Source of the DNA: Candidatus Methanoperedens sp.
GTDB taxonomy: Archaea; Halobacteriota; Methanosarcinia; Methanosarcinales; Methanoperedenaceae
Assembly (NCBI GenBank): GCA_026552855.1
Contig: JAPMTX010000153.1
Span: forward strand, 1 to 37,945
DNA: 37,945 nt
Direction of reading: 5' to 3'
In this document: positions 1 through 8,868 of the stretch, piece after piece
Layout of the letters: every line of letters starts with the position of its first letter
Numbering within the stretch: position 1 is the first letter of the stretch
Made by a program: the position numbers and the translations under genes
Notes under the pieces: model-generated
Database searches by the model: none
Seen by the model: only the letters and a program-made list of their open reading frames with translations
What the model was told of the DNA's origin: nothing

Positions 1-46
1 CTATTGCAAATATTGCAACGAATACCCAAGCAGTTCTCTTGCTCAT
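1..46 (-). CDS. Partial CDS, N-terminus of a probable membrane or secreted protein
   Basis: An ATG at 44-46 on the minus strand opens a frame that runs off the left edge. The 15 visible residues begin MSKRTAWVFVAIFAI: a short basic start followed by a hydrophobic stretch, as in a signal peptide or first membrane helix. A GGTGAG ribosome-binding site lies just upstream and overlaps the stop codon of the preceding gene, so the two genes are probably cotranscribed. Too little is visible to name the product. Confidence 0.45.
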   Translation of the reverse strand, partial: MSKRTAWVFVAIFAI

Positions 47-56
47 AGTCACTCAC

Positions 57-449
57 CTACGGCGGCAGATAATAGGCTGCTGCCGCCACCATAGCACCTA
101 TAACCGCCGAGTATATAATAATTAGCCAGGCTCTTCTGCGGTCAGCAGCGCGGAATTCCACCTGGTCGATAGTTTCGGTCTCCCCGGCATAAGGGCTGAA
201 ATTGAACACGCCCCGCATGCCGAAATAGGCGCAAAAATGCATTCGTGCCTGAAGGAAGCCTATTGCCGCTATCGCTGCCGGGATGAAGATAATAAGCCGC
301 CAGAGCCGCGGTGCGTTCAGATAAACTATCAAGCTATATAATATTACTGCGGTTATTACCCCGAGCCACCCCGCCTGTTCTCTTCTTTTGGTCTCGCTTT
401 TTCCGATATTGCATACTCCTGGAATGTAATGCTCGTCTCTATCTCCCAT
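57..449 (-). CDS. Small membrane protein of unknown function
   Basis: This 130-residue protein is not recognised as a known family. It has a charged N-terminus, two adjacent hydrophobic segments around residues 28-65 (a helical hairpin in the membrane), a polar middle section, and a third hydrophobic helix near residues 108-127 ending in a short Pro tail. The start is supported by a GGTGAGG ribosome-binding site about 9 bases upstream, which overlaps the end of the nitroreductase gene. It lies 11 bases downstream of that gene and is followed at once by another membrane-protein start at the left edge, so the three probably form one minus-strand operon. Function unknown. Confidence 0.6.
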   Translation of the reverse strand: MGDRDEHYIPGVCNIGKSETKRREQAGWLGVITAVILYSLIVYLNAPRLWRLIIFIPAAIAAIGFLQARMHFCAYFGMRGVFNFSPYAGETETIDQVEFRAADRRRAWLIIIYSAVIGAMVAAAAYYLPP

Positions 450-460
450 CTACAGTAGCC

Positions 461-1042
461 TCACCGCACCCATGATATTGAAGGCTCGCGCTTCTCGGGC
501 GGCGGCGGAGCGTCCCTGGGATATCCCAGGACTATGGGTACCACTACCTTGTAATTTACGGGTATTTTCAGTTCTGCCATAAGCTCTTCGCTCTGCTGGA
601 TAACGCCGGCGTTCCCGACCCAGCAGCTCCCCACGCCAAGGGAATGGGCTGCATGGATGATGTTCCCGCCGCAGAGGGTGCAATCGTAATCCGAAAGAGG
701 ATTGTTCTTTTTGCCGAGCACAAGCAACAGGGCTGGCGCGTTGTAGAATATGTTATAATTCCTGTCCTCCAGTCTCTCCATATAGCTTACTGCAAGTGGG
801 TCGGTCCTTCCCACAAGATTTTTCAACAGGACAGGTTTGGCGAAATCCGAGAGCCTCTCCAGCATCTCTTTGTTCTCGATCACCACAAAGCGCCAAGGCT
901 GAAGGTTAAACCCGGATGGTGCGTACCTGCCGGCATCTATGATCTTCCTGATTACCTCTTCAGGGACTGGTTTATTAAGATAATCCCTGATACTGCGCCT
1001 CGTTTTTATGTTCATTATGACCGAATTCTCCTCATTAGCCAT
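461..1042 (-). CDS. Nitroreductase family protein
   Basis: A 193-residue, FMN-dependent nitroreductase-fold protein. Such enzymes reduce nitro compounds, quinones or flavins using NAD(P)H. The typical N-terminal RRSIRDY motif is present, followed by APSGFNLQPW (the FMN-contacting loop) and a GVGSCW segment near the middle of the fold. Three cysteines cluster between residues 120 and 145, but no clear Fe-S motif is seen. The start at 1042 was chosen over an in-frame ATG at 1066 because GGGAGGAT sits 6 bases upstream of it. It is divergent from the methyltransferase gene and leads a minus-strand run of small membrane proteins. The substrate cannot be deduced. Confidence 0.85.
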   Translation of the reverse strand: MANEENSVIMNIKTRRSIRDYLNKPVPEEVIRKIIDAGRYAPSGFNLQPWRFVVIENKEMLERLSDFAKPVLLKNLVGRTDPLAVSYMERLEDRNYNIFYNAPALLLVLGKKNNPLSDYDCTLCGGNIIHAAHSLGVGSCWVGNAGVIQQSEELMAELKIPVNYKVVVPIVLGYPRDAPPPPEKREPSISWVR

Positions 1043-1156
1043 ATTTATCCTCCCCATCGGCATCATTTATTGTATCAAATCGAACAATACAACACATATA
1101 TTTGATAACTCATACATTTAATGGTTTTGTGTAAATCTTGTACGAAGAGGTAGATA

Positions 1157-2134
1157 ATGCCATCCAGAGACGAATTCGATTTCGAAAGAGCCAGAGACGG
1201 CGCAACTAAACTTGTCCTGCTCGGCGCAGCGCATAAGGCAGGGCTCTTTGAGGCGCTTGCTGAGGAGAAGGATATATTATCACTCAAGCGCGCACTGGAC
1301 GCGGACGAGCGCGCCCTGTACATTATACTTGAGGCGCTCTGCTCGCTTGGGTTCGTGGATAAGAGGGAAAACAGGTATATTATAGCTGCTAAGGCTCGCT
1401 CCCTCTTTCTTGAAGGCGGTAAGGATTATGTCGGAGGATCCCTTCCCCACTTCCTGAACATCCTGGAAGCTTGGCTTGCCCTCCCTGAGATAATAAAGGG
1501 CGCAAAGCCTGAAAGAAGAACGCCGCATGACGTATCGGCTTTCATGCATGCCATGGCATCCAGGCAGGATGAATTTGTAGAGGAGGTAATAAACCAGTGC
1601 CTTGCACGAAAGAAGGATGCTAAGCAGGTGCTTGACCTCGGCGGAGGACCAGGTAAATATGCAAGGGCATTCGTAAGCAAAGGTCTTGGCGCAGTTCTCT
1701 ACGACCTGCCGGAAACAATAGACTATGTCAGTACTGAATTCGGATTAAAGGATATAAAGAACCTTATCTTGAAAAAAGGCGATTTTACTGAAAATGAATT
1801 CACAGAGGAATTCGAAAGAGCATCATTCGATATAGTTTTCATGGGCAACATATGCCACATCTATTCTGAGGATGAGAACCGGAAGCTTATAAAGAATGTC
1901 GCAAAGCTCCTGAAAAAAGGAGGGTTGATCGCCATTGAGGATTTCGTGCGAGGAAGAAGCCCCGGCGCCGAGATGTTCGCAGTGAACATGCTTGCCAACA
2001 CGGACGGTGGAAATACATGGACCGAGGTACAATACAGGGAATGGCTAAAAGAGGCGGGTTTTAGCAGCATCGAGGTAATTGACATCGACGGGAAAGAAAA
2101 ACAACTTATAACGGCTTTGCACAGGGGAAAATGA
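1157..2134 (+). CDS. SAM-dependent O-methyltransferase (COMT-like)
   Basis: A 325-residue class I methyltransferase with the two-part layout of plant COMT and hydroxyneurosporene methyltransferase relatives. The N-terminal winged-helix/dimerisation region (about 15-90) contains the usual 'AHKAGLFEAL' and 'LEALCSLGFVDKREN' segments. The Rossmann domain starts at VLDLGGGPG (158-166, SAM-binding motif I). FDIVFMGNICHIY (from about 227) and KKGGLIAIEDF match later core motifs. A GAGGT ribosome-binding site precedes the ATG by 7 bases. The stop overlaps the truA start (ATGA), so the two are translationally coupled. The methyl acceptor is unknown. Confidence 0.8.
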   Translation: MPSRDEFDFERARDGATKLVLLGAAHKAGLFEALAEEKDILSLKRALDADERALYIILEALCSLGFVDKRENRYIIAAKARSLFLEGGKDYVGGSLPHFLNILEAWLALPEIIKGAKPERRTPHDVSAFMHAMASRQDEFVEEVINQCLARKKDAKQVLDLGGGPGKYARAFVSKGLGAVLYDLPETIDYVSTEFGLKDIKNLILKKGDFTENEFTEEFERASFDIVFMGNICHIYSEDENRKLIKNVAKLLKKGGLIAIEDFVRGRSPGAEMFAVNMLANTDGGNTWTEVQYREWLKEAGFSSIEVIDIDGKEKQLITALHRGK

Positions 2135-2934
2135 GAATCGCTGTCAAGCTGGCTTATCTTGGCACCGGGTACTACGGCTACCAGATCCAGCCGGGTATGC
2201 CCACGGTTGAGGGGAAGCTCCTGAAAGCATTAAAAGATCTCGGCGCTGTCAAAACCCCATCAAAAGCACGGTATTCCGCAGCAGGAAGAACGGACAGGGG
2301 GGTGCACGCGCTCTGCCAGGTCATCGCCTTCGATACTGAGAACCCGGATGCATCCATGCCCCGGGCGCTCAACAGCCAGCTTGAGAGGATATGGGCATAT
2401 GCATGGGCGCAGGTGGGGAAGGATTTCAACGCAAGAAGATCAGCGCTTGAGAGGGAGTACAGGTACATGCTCTGGGGCAGGGGGCTTGATGTTTCCAGGA
2501 TAAAAGAGGCTCTGCCCGTCCTCCCGGGCACGCACGATTTTAAGAACTTTGTGAACGTGGAAAAAGGCAAATCAACTCTGTGCGATGTAAAAAGAGTATC
2601 AGTCCAGCAGGAAGGCGACTGGATCTTTTTTGATATCGCAGCGAACAGGTTCCTGTGGCATATGGTCAGGAAGATAGCGGCGGCTCTTAAACTCATAGGA
2701 AAGGGCGAGAGGGATAAAGAATGGCTTGTCAAAATGCTGGATGGGACTTTAAGCGAGAGCCTCCAGCCCCTGGATGCGCACGGCTTGATACTGAAAGATG
2801 TAAAGTATCCGGATGTAAGCTGGAACATAGATACATATGCCAGGAACAGGGCGCTTGAGGAGATACACGAGCTTTTCATGAGCCACGAGATAGCAGCAAA
2901 GATGCTGGAGGAGATCGAAAGAGGGATGCAGTAG
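2131..2934 (+). CDS. truA: tRNA pseudouridine synthase A
   Basis: The 267-residue product matches TruA, which isomerises uridines 38-40 in the tRNA anticodon arm to pseudouridine. The catalytic Asp is D55 in the family signature GRTDRGVHA (52-60). The start 'IAVKLAYLGTGYYGYQIQP' and the later 'FHMVRKI'-type segment (here FLWHMVRKIAAAL) are also typical. Length is normal for an archaeal TruA. Its ATG overlaps the preceding methyltransferase stop by 4 bases, so it depends on that gene for transcription and perhaps translation. About 95 bases with no gene separate it from the MFS gene. Confidence 0.93.
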   Translation: MRIAVKLAYLGTGYYGYQIQPGMPTVEGKLLKALKDLGAVKTPSKARYSAAGRTDRGVHALCQVIAFDTENPDASMPRALNSQLERIWAYAWAQVGKDFNARRSALEREYRYMLWGRGLDVSRIKEALPVLPGTHDFKNFVNVEKGKSTLCDVKRVSVQQEGDWIFFDIAANRFLWHMVRKIAAALKLIGKGERDKEWLVKMLDGTLSESLQPLDAHGLILKDVKYPDVSWNIDTYARNRALEEIHELFMSHEIAAKMLEEIERGMQ

Positions 2935-3030
2935 CTTTAGCAACAGGCAGGAACCCTGCAAATCTTAATGATACGGATATGAGTTCAAGGAATATTTTTA
3001 TCTGCCTTATCACTATTATAAGGTTAAAAC

Positions 3031-4179
3031 ATGGAACAACAAAAAAATGAAAAACTTTTCACAAAAAATTTTGTACTGACAAGCCTTTCTACTTTTACTA
3101 TATTCACGAGCTTCTATTTCCTGCTCGTTACGCTTCCTATTTACGTTCTGCAACTGGGCGGCTCTGAATCCGAGGTCGGTCTTATTATTGGTGTTTTCAC
3201 GATCTCAGCCGTTCTCCTGCGTCCTCTAATGGGTCGGGAAGTTGACAGGCGCGGGAGGAAGAACATACTCGTAGCCGGAACACTGGTGTTCCTCATGTCC
3301 ATGCTGCTTTACAATTATACGACCAGCGTTTTCTCTCTGCTTCTGCTAAGAGTGTTCCACGGCATAGGCTGGGGCGCTGCAACTACAGCCGCAAGCACCC
3401 TGATAGCGGATATCGCGCCTCCGGGCAGGAGAGGTGAAGCCATGGGAGTATTCGGTATATCCTCCAATGTCGCCATGGCGATAGGTCCGACGCTGAGTTT
3501 CCTGCTGCTGTACGCTTCCGGCATCCCTGATTTCCCCAGGCTCTTCACGATAGGTGCAGCTATAGCGCTTGTATCCCTTTTGCTGGTATTACCCATATCC
3601 GAAGCAGTGGTCGCCCGCCCGAAGACATCCCTGTTCAGCAGGGAGGCGCTTTTGCCCTCGGTTTTGATGTTCACGGTCTCACTAACATACGGTTCGATCG
3701 TATCTTTTCTATCCCTCTTTGTCCAGAAAGAAGGCGCAGGCAACCCGGGCATATTTTTCTCGGTGCTCGCAGTAACATTGATCCTGGTCAGAGCCCTGGC
3801 AGGTAAGCTTTCGGATATCAGAGGAAGGAAGTCTGTTATCATACCCGGCATGCTTATAATAACTCTCGGTCTCTGGGTGCTCGCGATGGCAGGCTCGCTC
3901 CGGATATTCCTTGCCGCAGCCCTGCTGTACGGGCTGGGTTTCGGGCTGGTACATCCAGCGATGATGGCTTTCCTGGTGGACAGGGTGGGAGAGAAGGGGC
4001 GCGGAGCAGCCATGGGCACATTTACAGCAGCTTTTGATCTGGGCATTGGCACAGGCTCCATCATCCTGGGGGTGGTGCTGCAATTTTTCGGTTTCAGTAT
4101 CATGTATCTGCTGGCAGGGTTGATAGTGCTCATCGGTGCGGTGTGGTTTATATTTGCGGATGATAAAAAAGGGATATAA
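3031..4179 (+). CDS. Major facilitator superfamily transporter
   Basis: A 382-residue polytopic membrane protein with about 12 predicted helices, the standard MFS size. MFS motif A is present in the loop after helix 2 (MGREVDRRGRK, about 67-77) and a second, degenerate copy lies at the matching place in the C-terminal half (AGKLSDIRGRK). The central region (about 190-200) is the inter-domain loop. An AAGGT ribosome-binding site lies about 7 bases before the ATG. The stop overlaps the next gene by one base (TAATG). The sequence most resembles drug/sugar efflux-type MFS proteins; the substrate cannot be assigned. Confidence 0.85.
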   Translation: MEQQKNEKLFTKNFVLTSLSTFTIFTSFYFLLVTLPIYVLQLGGSESEVGLIIGVFTISAVLLRPLMGREVDRRGRKNILVAGTLVFLMSMLLYNYTTSVFSLLLLRVFHGIGWGAATTAASTLIADIAPPGRRGEAMGVFGISSNVAMAIGPTLSFLLLYASGIPDFPRLFTIGAAIALVSLLLVLPISEAVVARPKTSLFSREALLPSVLMFTVSLTYGSIVSFLSLFVQKEGAGNPGIFFSVLAVTLILVRALAGKLSDIRGRKSVIIPGMLIITLGLWVLAMAGSLRIFLAAALLYGLGFGLVHPAMMAFLVDRVGEKGRGAAMGTFTAAFDLGIGTGSIILGVVLQFFGFSIMYLLAGLIVLIGAVWFIFADDKKGI

Positions 4180-5162
4180 TGGACCTTTTCTCTCATGCCC
4201 TTCTGCCTTATTTTCTGGGCAGTCTCTTCAAAAGAAATAAAAAAGAGGTTACCGCCTTTGTTCTTGGGGGTATAGCCCCTGATTTTGATGTACTTATCAT
4301 GTGGATCCAGGCTGTTTATCCCACATTCTTCCTCATCACACATCGCGGCATAACGCATTCCCTGTTTTTCGGTTTTTTTACAGCCCTCGCAGTTCTTTAT
4401 CTTGCGACGAACGATAAAGTTAAAGCCCACGTCCGCAGGTTCGTTGATTTTGAACCTGTGATATCGCGCCGCGCAGTGGTGTTTGCTTACGCAGGGGTGA
4501 TAATCCACCTTTTCCTGGATTACACGACAACGAGAGGCGTACCGCTCCTTTATCCTTTCAGTACGGAAAGATACTCTGCCGAGGTATTCTTTTATACGGA
4601 TATCTACCTCACGATATTAAGCCTGGCGATCATAATAATCCTGTACAAAGTACCCCTGCAGGGAGATAACGCTGTGAAATTTTTAGCGATATTCCTTGCA
4701 ATATTTGCAGTGCTCGGAGCTGTCAGGATGGTTGAGAAGAGCAATGCAGAGGCATTTTTCCAGGAGGCTGGCGTAAAAAAAGCCTATCCGACTGCAAACC
4801 TTTTTGACTGGTACGTGATCGGGGAAGACGGGGAAAGAATAAGCATCTACGGATACGACGGGTTCTCAGGGACATCAACGCTTAACAAAACAGTTCCGAG
4901 GATGAATATAATATCGCAGGGGAAAGACCTGTATACCGCGCTTGGTGCTGCTGATGGGCTTCCGCAGGTAAAGATGTTCAAATGGAGAGCTTATGCCATA
5001 GCCCTCAATGCCTCCTACAGCAGCGGAGCATGGTCTCTTGAATACTATGACCCGCTCCAGAAAGAAACAATCAGGGGAGTACCTTCATTACTCAGGAGGG
5101 CTGCACCGGATTGGGGTTCGATAAAAGTTAAAGTAGAGGGCGGAAGAGCGATCATAGAATAG
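4179..5162 (+). CDS. Membrane-bound metal-dependent hydrolase (DUF457/YdjM-like)
   Basis: This 327-residue protein fits the DUF457 family of membrane-associated putative metal-dependent hydrolases. The conserved His/Asp residues are visible: H6 near the start, APDFD (33-37), HRGITHS (55-61) and HLFLDYTT further on, interleaved with about four to five hydrophobic helices in the first 190 residues. The C-terminal 130 residues are soluble and less conserved. It is translationally coupled to the upstream MFS gene (1-base overlap), suggesting a shared role at the membrane. The family has no firmly known reaction, so function is inferred from motifs only. Confidence 0.75.
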   Translation: MDLFSHALLPYFLGSLFKRNKKEVTAFVLGGIAPDFDVLIMWIQAVYPTFFLITHRGITHSLFFGFFTALAVLYLATNDKVKAHVRRFVDFEPVISRRAVVFAYAGVIIHLFLDYTTTRGVPLLYPFSTERYSAEVFFYTDIYLTILSLAIIIILYKVPLQGDNAVKFLAIFLAIFAVLGAVRMVEKSNAEAFFQEAGVKKAYPTANLFDWYVIGEDGERISIYGYDGFSGTSTLNKTVPRMNIISQGKDLYTALGAADGLPQVKMFKWRAYAIALNASYSSGAWSLEYYDPLQKETIRGVPSLLRRAAPDWGSIKVKVEGGRAIIE

Positions 5163-5245
5163 GCTGAAAAAAGAAGATATTTTGTTTTCATTCTTTATGC
5201 CATCAGTACTCATAGGGTTCATCACGCTTCAGTGATTCTTTATCA

Positions 5246-5896
5246 TCATCGGCACGTTTCGATCTCTTCAGCTATTTTTTCAGCCTCACCTGCAGGATTG
5301 CCTGAATTATAAACGCTCCGCCCCACGATAACATAATCAGCTCCTGCTCTTATCGCCTCAGACGCACTTCCGCCCTGCGCTCCCACACCCGGAGAGATTA
5401 TAGTCAGCCCGCCCACCACGCTGCGTATCTCTTTCACCCTCCGGGGGCGCGTGGCAGGTGCGACAACGCCTGCTGCGTCTGATTCAACAGCCAGTCGCGC
5501 AAGCTCAAGAGCTTCTGGCTGCATGAAATCGACCGCACCCGGATGGCTCATCTCCGTTACCACATATATATCACCGCTGTATTCCTTCCCCGTCTTTACG
5601 CATTCTTCGAGGCTGTCGCGCCCGGTAAAGCCGTGAACGATGACCGCGCCTGCACCTGCCTTAAACGCCCGGGCGCATATCAGCCCGGCGGTATTCGGGA
5701 TGTCGGCGACTTTGAAATCCGCGATCACGGGCGCAAGTTCCGATATGGTTTTAATTACCCCTATACCTGCCCCCAGCACCAGAGGATAGCCTATTTTGAT
5801 GGCATCCACATGTTCTGCCACGACTTTTGATATTGATATTGCCCTGTCTTTACCAGTTACATCGAGAGCCAGGATAAGTCTCGTCTTTTTCCGCAT
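5246..5896 (-). CDS. pyrF: Orotidine 5'-phosphate decarboxylase
   Basis: A 216-residue TIM-barrel OMP decarboxylase, which makes UMP in the last step of de novo pyrimidine synthesis. It has ALD at strand 1 (10-12), K34, and the catalytic D60-x-K62-x-x-D65 tetrad segment in [10 protein letters not shown]. The phosphate-binding C-terminal loop reads '[11 protein letters not shown] ... [12 protein letters not shown]'. Length is normal for archaeal PyrF. A GGAGAT ribosome-binding site lies inside the end of the upstream dys gene, and only two bases separate the genes. It is the last gene of the cfbE-dys-pyrF run and is convergent with the DUF457 gene. Confidence 0.94.
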   Translation of the reverse strand: MRKKTRLILALDVTGKDRAISISKVVAEHVDAIKIGYPLVLGAGIGVIKTISELAPVIADFKVADIPNTAGLICARAFKAGAGAVIVHGFTGRDSLEECVKTGKEYSGDIYVVTEMSHPGAVDFMQPEALELARLAVESDAAGVVAPATRPRRVKEIRSVVGGLTIISPGVGAQGGSASEAIRAGADYVIVGRSVYNSGNPAGEAEKIAEEIETCR

Positions 5897-5898
5897 AG

Positions 5899-6819
5899 TT
5901 ATCTCCTGCCCTTTGCCGCAGCCATAATTAATGGCAGCGTGATGGTAGCATCCGAGTAAACAGTAACGGCGCGCGCATTCTCCCCGACCTTGCCCCAGGA
6001 GCGCGCCTCGTCCAGCGTAGCGCCGGATAATCCTCCTGTCTCAGGTCTGTCCATGGTAAGCTGGATTGCGTAATCAAAGGATTTCGGAGTAACGAGCATG
6101 GACTGGAGGATGAAGTTCTTGGGCACTCCGCCTCCCACTATAAGGACGCCTGTCCGTTTTGCCTCGTAGCACCTGTCTATCAACCCCTTCATATCAGCAA
6201 AGACATCCACGTTGAGCGGTTTCGTCTGCCTGTACAGCCATGCCTGCAAGCCGATTATCGAGTCCTGTATCGCGGGGCAGTATACGGGTACGCCCATGTC
6301 GTGCGCGCTCTTCAGTATGGAGTTATTATCATCCAGCCCTGAACCTATATGCGAGAGGAATTCAGTTATCGAGAGCTTATCGGGGATGTCCCTGAGGATT
6401 GACTGGAGCTTCTCCTCAAGCTTTGCAAAGTGCTCCTCGGGCAGGAACACGTCGTAAATGCGGTTAATCGCCTGGTGCTTTAACTGGACATCGTCCGTGG
6501 CTTCCGTTCCCTTGTAATGGTGAAGCCCCATAGATTCGATGATATCGTGGACCAGGTTCGCCCCTGTAGTGACGAGAATATCGATTTCCCTGTTCCTTAT
6601 CATGTCGCTCACTATTTGCCTCATTCCCGCAGGCACCATTGCGCCAGCCATGCCAAAGAATTTCGTGCACTCCCTGTCGTCCTGCATATCCCTGTATATA
6701 TCCGCAGCTTCCCAGAGGCGCCCGGCTCCGAACGCGCAGCCTGAGAAAGAGTCCACAAGCTGGCTTACGGTCATGTCCCGGGTTAATTTCGCATGCCTGA
6801 TAGCTCGTTGAAGTTCCAT
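5899..6819 (-). CDS. dys: Deoxyhypusine synthase
   Basis: A 306-residue deoxyhypusine synthase family protein. The family transfers the aminobutyl group of spermidine to a lysine of translation factor aIF5A, using NAD. The catalytic lysine is present (K234 in VGGGVPKNF), as are the NAD-binding TTGANLVHD (84-92) and the C-terminal '[14 protein letters not shown] ... [11 protein letters not shown]' block. Because K234 is kept, this is probably a true enzyme rather than one of the archaeal paralogues lacking it. It sits between cfbE (7 bases upstream) and pyrF (2 bases downstream), so all three are probably cotranscribed. No strong ribosome-binding site is visible. Confidence 0.9.
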   Translation of the reverse strand: MELQRAIRHAKLTRDMTVSQLVDSFSGCAFGAGRLWEAADIYRDMQDDRECTKFFGMAGAMVPAGMRQIVSDMIRNREIDILVTTGANLVHDIIESMGLHHYKGTEATDDVQLKHQAINRIYDVFLPEEHFAKLEEKLQSILRDIPDKLSITEFLSHIGSGLDDNNSILKSAHDMGVPVYCPAIQDSIIGLQAWLYRQTKPLNVDVFADMKGLIDRCYEAKRTGVLIVGGGVPKNFILQSMLVTPKSFDYAIQLTMDRPETGGLSGATLDEARSWGKVGENARAVTVYSDATITLPLIMAAAKGRR

Positions 6820-6826
6820 AGTCTCA

Positions 6827-8227
6827 TTATCTAAAGCACTTCACACAGGATAAAATAATATCCTTTTCGCGTGCCAGTTGCTTTGCGCGTTCAATCCCTT
6901 TAGATAGGTTCTCAGCGTAATAAATATTTTTATTAATATTATTGTCAACCAGGATTTTCATCCTCCCCCCGACAAGAATCATGGCTGCAAGCTCATTAAG
7001 GTGCCTGTCAATAAATCTCTTAACCCCGCCCGGGTCAAGCCCTTCGCACACCTCTTTTGCTTCTTCTCCCAGCACCATTACGATTCCCCCTCCCTCAGAC
7101 TTTGAGTACAGAAGCGCCTTCTCTGCGCTGCGGATATCCATGCCCGAATTGGAGTTGTCTATGAGAGTCCTCCCCTCAATGGATGTTTTTCTCATGCGCC
7201 CCTCCGCCCCCCTGAACGCCCGGATGGAGCTCTCGATGGTCTTCGCATCGATACCCATTGCCAGCGCGGCTGCGGCTGCACATGCGAACGCGGTCCTGTA
7301 TGAACTTATGTCATACTCCGGGTTTTCCCGGATACGTATCCTGCCCTGCTTTTTTCCGAGATAATAGGCGATCACTCCTCCCTTGCTGCCGATATCCTCG
7401 TAATATACATTGCATGAGGCGTTTACAGCATCAGAGAACGAGATGATATTAACATCCCCCCTGCACCCACCGAAGAACCGCAGAGCATCGTTATTCACCA
7501 CAAGCGTACTGCCAGGTCTTGCGTCCAGCACCATCATGCGCTTTGCTTCACTTGCCATTCGCGTGTTGTTCGCAATGGGATAGTCATTCTCGATAGTCGT
7601 TATAACCCCGATATCGGCACAGCCTGTTCCGCCCAGGGATATCTCGAATATGAATATATCCGGTTCAATTCCCGCCATTTTGACCGCATCCAGGGCTGCA
7701 AGCACACTGGCAGGGGTTATGCTCAGCCCTTTCCTGATTATCGTTCTGGTACTCCAGTCCTCCACTCCCCTGCTCGTATGAGAAACGACCTTTTTTTCCC
7801 TGGACAGGATCTCTGCTAAAAGGGCAGAGGTGCTTGTCTTCGCTTTAGTTCCTGTTATTTCGATAATGGTCTTATTTTCCAGGTCGTAACCTGACAGGAT
7901 CTCTCCCACCGCCTCATGGTGCGATAGAACGGGTATGTTATTGCCTGCAGCCTCTACCAGCATGGGATAATTAGAATCCAGGTGAACAGGGGCAATAATT
8001 ATATCGAAATCAGAGGCTTTCAGCGCATCCCTGGAGGTCTTGATACCCTCTTCTTCCAGGCTATTTAACATCTCAGGGCGCAGGGTCTTATATACGTCCA
8101 CACCCGCCACTGAGCCTGCCATGTTTTTCAATTTCCGGGCTATTAAAGCTCCGCCGTGGGTTAGATCAAGTACTGCTACCCTGGATGAGCTGTTTATAGG
8201 GCTTTTTATTGCTTTCTGGTGGTACAT
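6827..8227 (-). CDS. cfbE: Coenzyme F430 synthetase, Mur ligase family
   Basis: A 466-residue Mur-ligase-like protein matching CfbE, which closes the carbocyclic ring of 15,17(3)-seco-F430 using ATP in the last step of coenzyme F430 synthesis. The P-loop is ITGTKAKTST (124-133). A CfbE-like N-terminal domain (VAVLDLTHGG, 17-26) and the Mur central and C-terminal domains (RAFRGAEGRMR, then LIDNSNSG) follow. F430 is the nickel cofactor of methyl-coenzyme M reductase, so the host probably makes or oxidises methane. No ribosome-binding site is seen. The AT-rich stretch at about 8236-8250 could be its TATA region. A 28-base inverted repeat lies just upstream. Confidence 0.85.
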   Translation of the reverse strand: MYHQKAIKSPINSSSRVAVLDLTHGGALIARKLKNMAGSVAGVDVYKTLRPEMLNSLEEEGIKTSRDALKASDFDIIIAPVHLDSNYPMLVEAAGNNIPVLSHHEAVGEILSGYDLENKTIIEITGTKAKTSTSALLAEILSREKKVVSHTSRGVEDWSTRTIIRKGLSITPASVLAALDAVKMAGIEPDIFIFEISLGGTGCADIGVITTIENDYPIANNTRMASEAKRMMVLDARPGSTLVVNNDALRFFGGCRGDVNIISFSDAVNASCNVYYEDIGSKGGVIAYYLGKKQGRIRIRENPEYDISSYRTAFACAAAAALAMGIDAKTIESSIRAFRGAEGRMRKTSIEGRTLIDNSNSGMDIRSAEKALLYSKSEGGGIVMVLGEEAKEVCEGLDPGGVKRFIDRHLNELAAMILVGGRMKILVDNNINKNIYYAENLSKGIERAKQLAREKDIILSCVKCFR

Positions 8228-8252
8228 TTGCTGATTTTATTTAAATAAATGA

Positions 8253-8318
8253 GCCACAGAGACGCAGAGGCACAGAGAGCTTTTGAAATATTTCTCTGTG
8301 TCTCTGTGTCTCCGTGGC
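8253..8318. repeat. Imperfect inverted repeat, CACAGAGAC-type, between cfbA and cfbE
   Basis: The left arm at 8253-8280 (GCCACAGAGACGCAGAGG...) pairs with the right arm at 8291-8318 (TTTCTCTGTGTCTCTGTGTC...) with about five mismatches over 28 positions and a 10-base AT-rich loop. Three of the mismatches would be G-U pairs in RNA. It sits downstream of cfbA and upstream of cfbE on the minus strand. It looks like a mobile or dispersed intergenic palindrome rather than a simple terminator, because no T-run follows. Only one copy is in this window. Confidence 0.75.
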
Positions 8319-8365
8319 GGTTGTTTTTATATAGGTCATGAAATTTAGGACGCTACCCTTTTTAA

Positions 8366-8770
8366 TCAATCCGATGAAAGCGCTTCTTTTGCCCTCTTGA
8401 ATGCCAGTTCAGCGACCAGTTCATCCGCTCCGAGCGGCTCTGAATATATAAGCTTCACATCCCTGCCGTCAAGCTTTATAGTAGTTTTCCTGGAATCCCT
8501 GCTGATGCCGAGTATCTGCGGTATATCCTCCATCGTATGCACGCCGTGCGCCAGGAAAATGGGCACAGCGATTATCGTGGAGACGCCTGTGCCCCTGAAA
8601 GCCTCAAGACCTTCTTTCATCGTCGGCTTGTTCATGTTCATGAACCCGGTCCTGACCACTATATCCCTGTATTTCTTTGCAATCAGCTCTGCAACCCCTG
8701 TGACCACTTCTTTGTTGTGCGGGTGTTTGCTTCCGTGCCCGAGTGCCAGTATTCCTATTTTCTCGCTCAT
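8366..8770 (-). CDS. cfbA: Sirohydrochlorin nickelochelatase (small CbiX type)
   Basis: A 134-residue chelatase of the short CbiX/CfbA type, which inserts Ni into sirohydrochlorin as the first committed step of coenzyme F430 synthesis (and can use cobalt). H12 in ALGHGSKHP and the H75-x-x-H78 pair in FLAHGVHT are the expected metal-binding histidines. At about half the length of bacterial CbiK/CbiX it must act as a homodimer. A GAGGAT ribosome-binding site lies 5 bases upstream, and a TATA box at 8805-8812 gives a short leader. The nearby cfbE favours the F430 role over cobalamin. cfbB, cfbC and cfbD are not in the window. Confidence 0.88.
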   Translation of the reverse strand: MSEKIGILALGHGSKHPHNKEVVTGVAELIAKKYRDIVVRTGFMNMNKPTMKEGLEAFRGTGVSTIIAVPIFLAHGVHTMEDIPQILGISRDSRKTTIKLDGRDVKLIYSEPLGADELVAELAFKRAKEALSSD

Positions 8771-8804
8771 AAAAATCCTCGTTTAATCGTGATAATCGGT
8801 GGGG

Positions 8805-8812
8805 TTTTTATA
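8805..8812 (-). promoter_or_regulatory. Probable TATA box of cfbA
   Basis: The minus strand reads CTATAAAAAC about 38 bases before the cfbA ATG. With the usual 25-27 base distance to the start site this gives a leader of about 10-14 bases containing the GAGGAT ribosome-binding site. Confidence 0.5.
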
Positions 8813-8841
8813 GCGAAGGCGTCTTATAACCTTTTTGGATG

Positions 8842-8861
8842 CATAATAAAAATATATTATG
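8842..8861 (-). terminator. AT-rich hairpin after cheD, possible terminator
   Basis: CATAATA at 8842-8848 and TATTATG at 8855-8861 form a 7-bp stem with a 6-base loop, 8 bases after the cheD stop. The flanks are T/A-rich on the minus strand. The stem is weak, so this is only a plausible 3' end for the chemotaxis operon. Confidence 0.35.
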
Positions 8862-8868
8862 TCTTTTA

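Noticed and set aside
5226-5241. ATCAC-N6-GTGAT hairpin between the convergent DUF457 and pyrF genes
   Set aside because: Only a 5-bp stem and no T-run on either strand; too weak to call a terminator.
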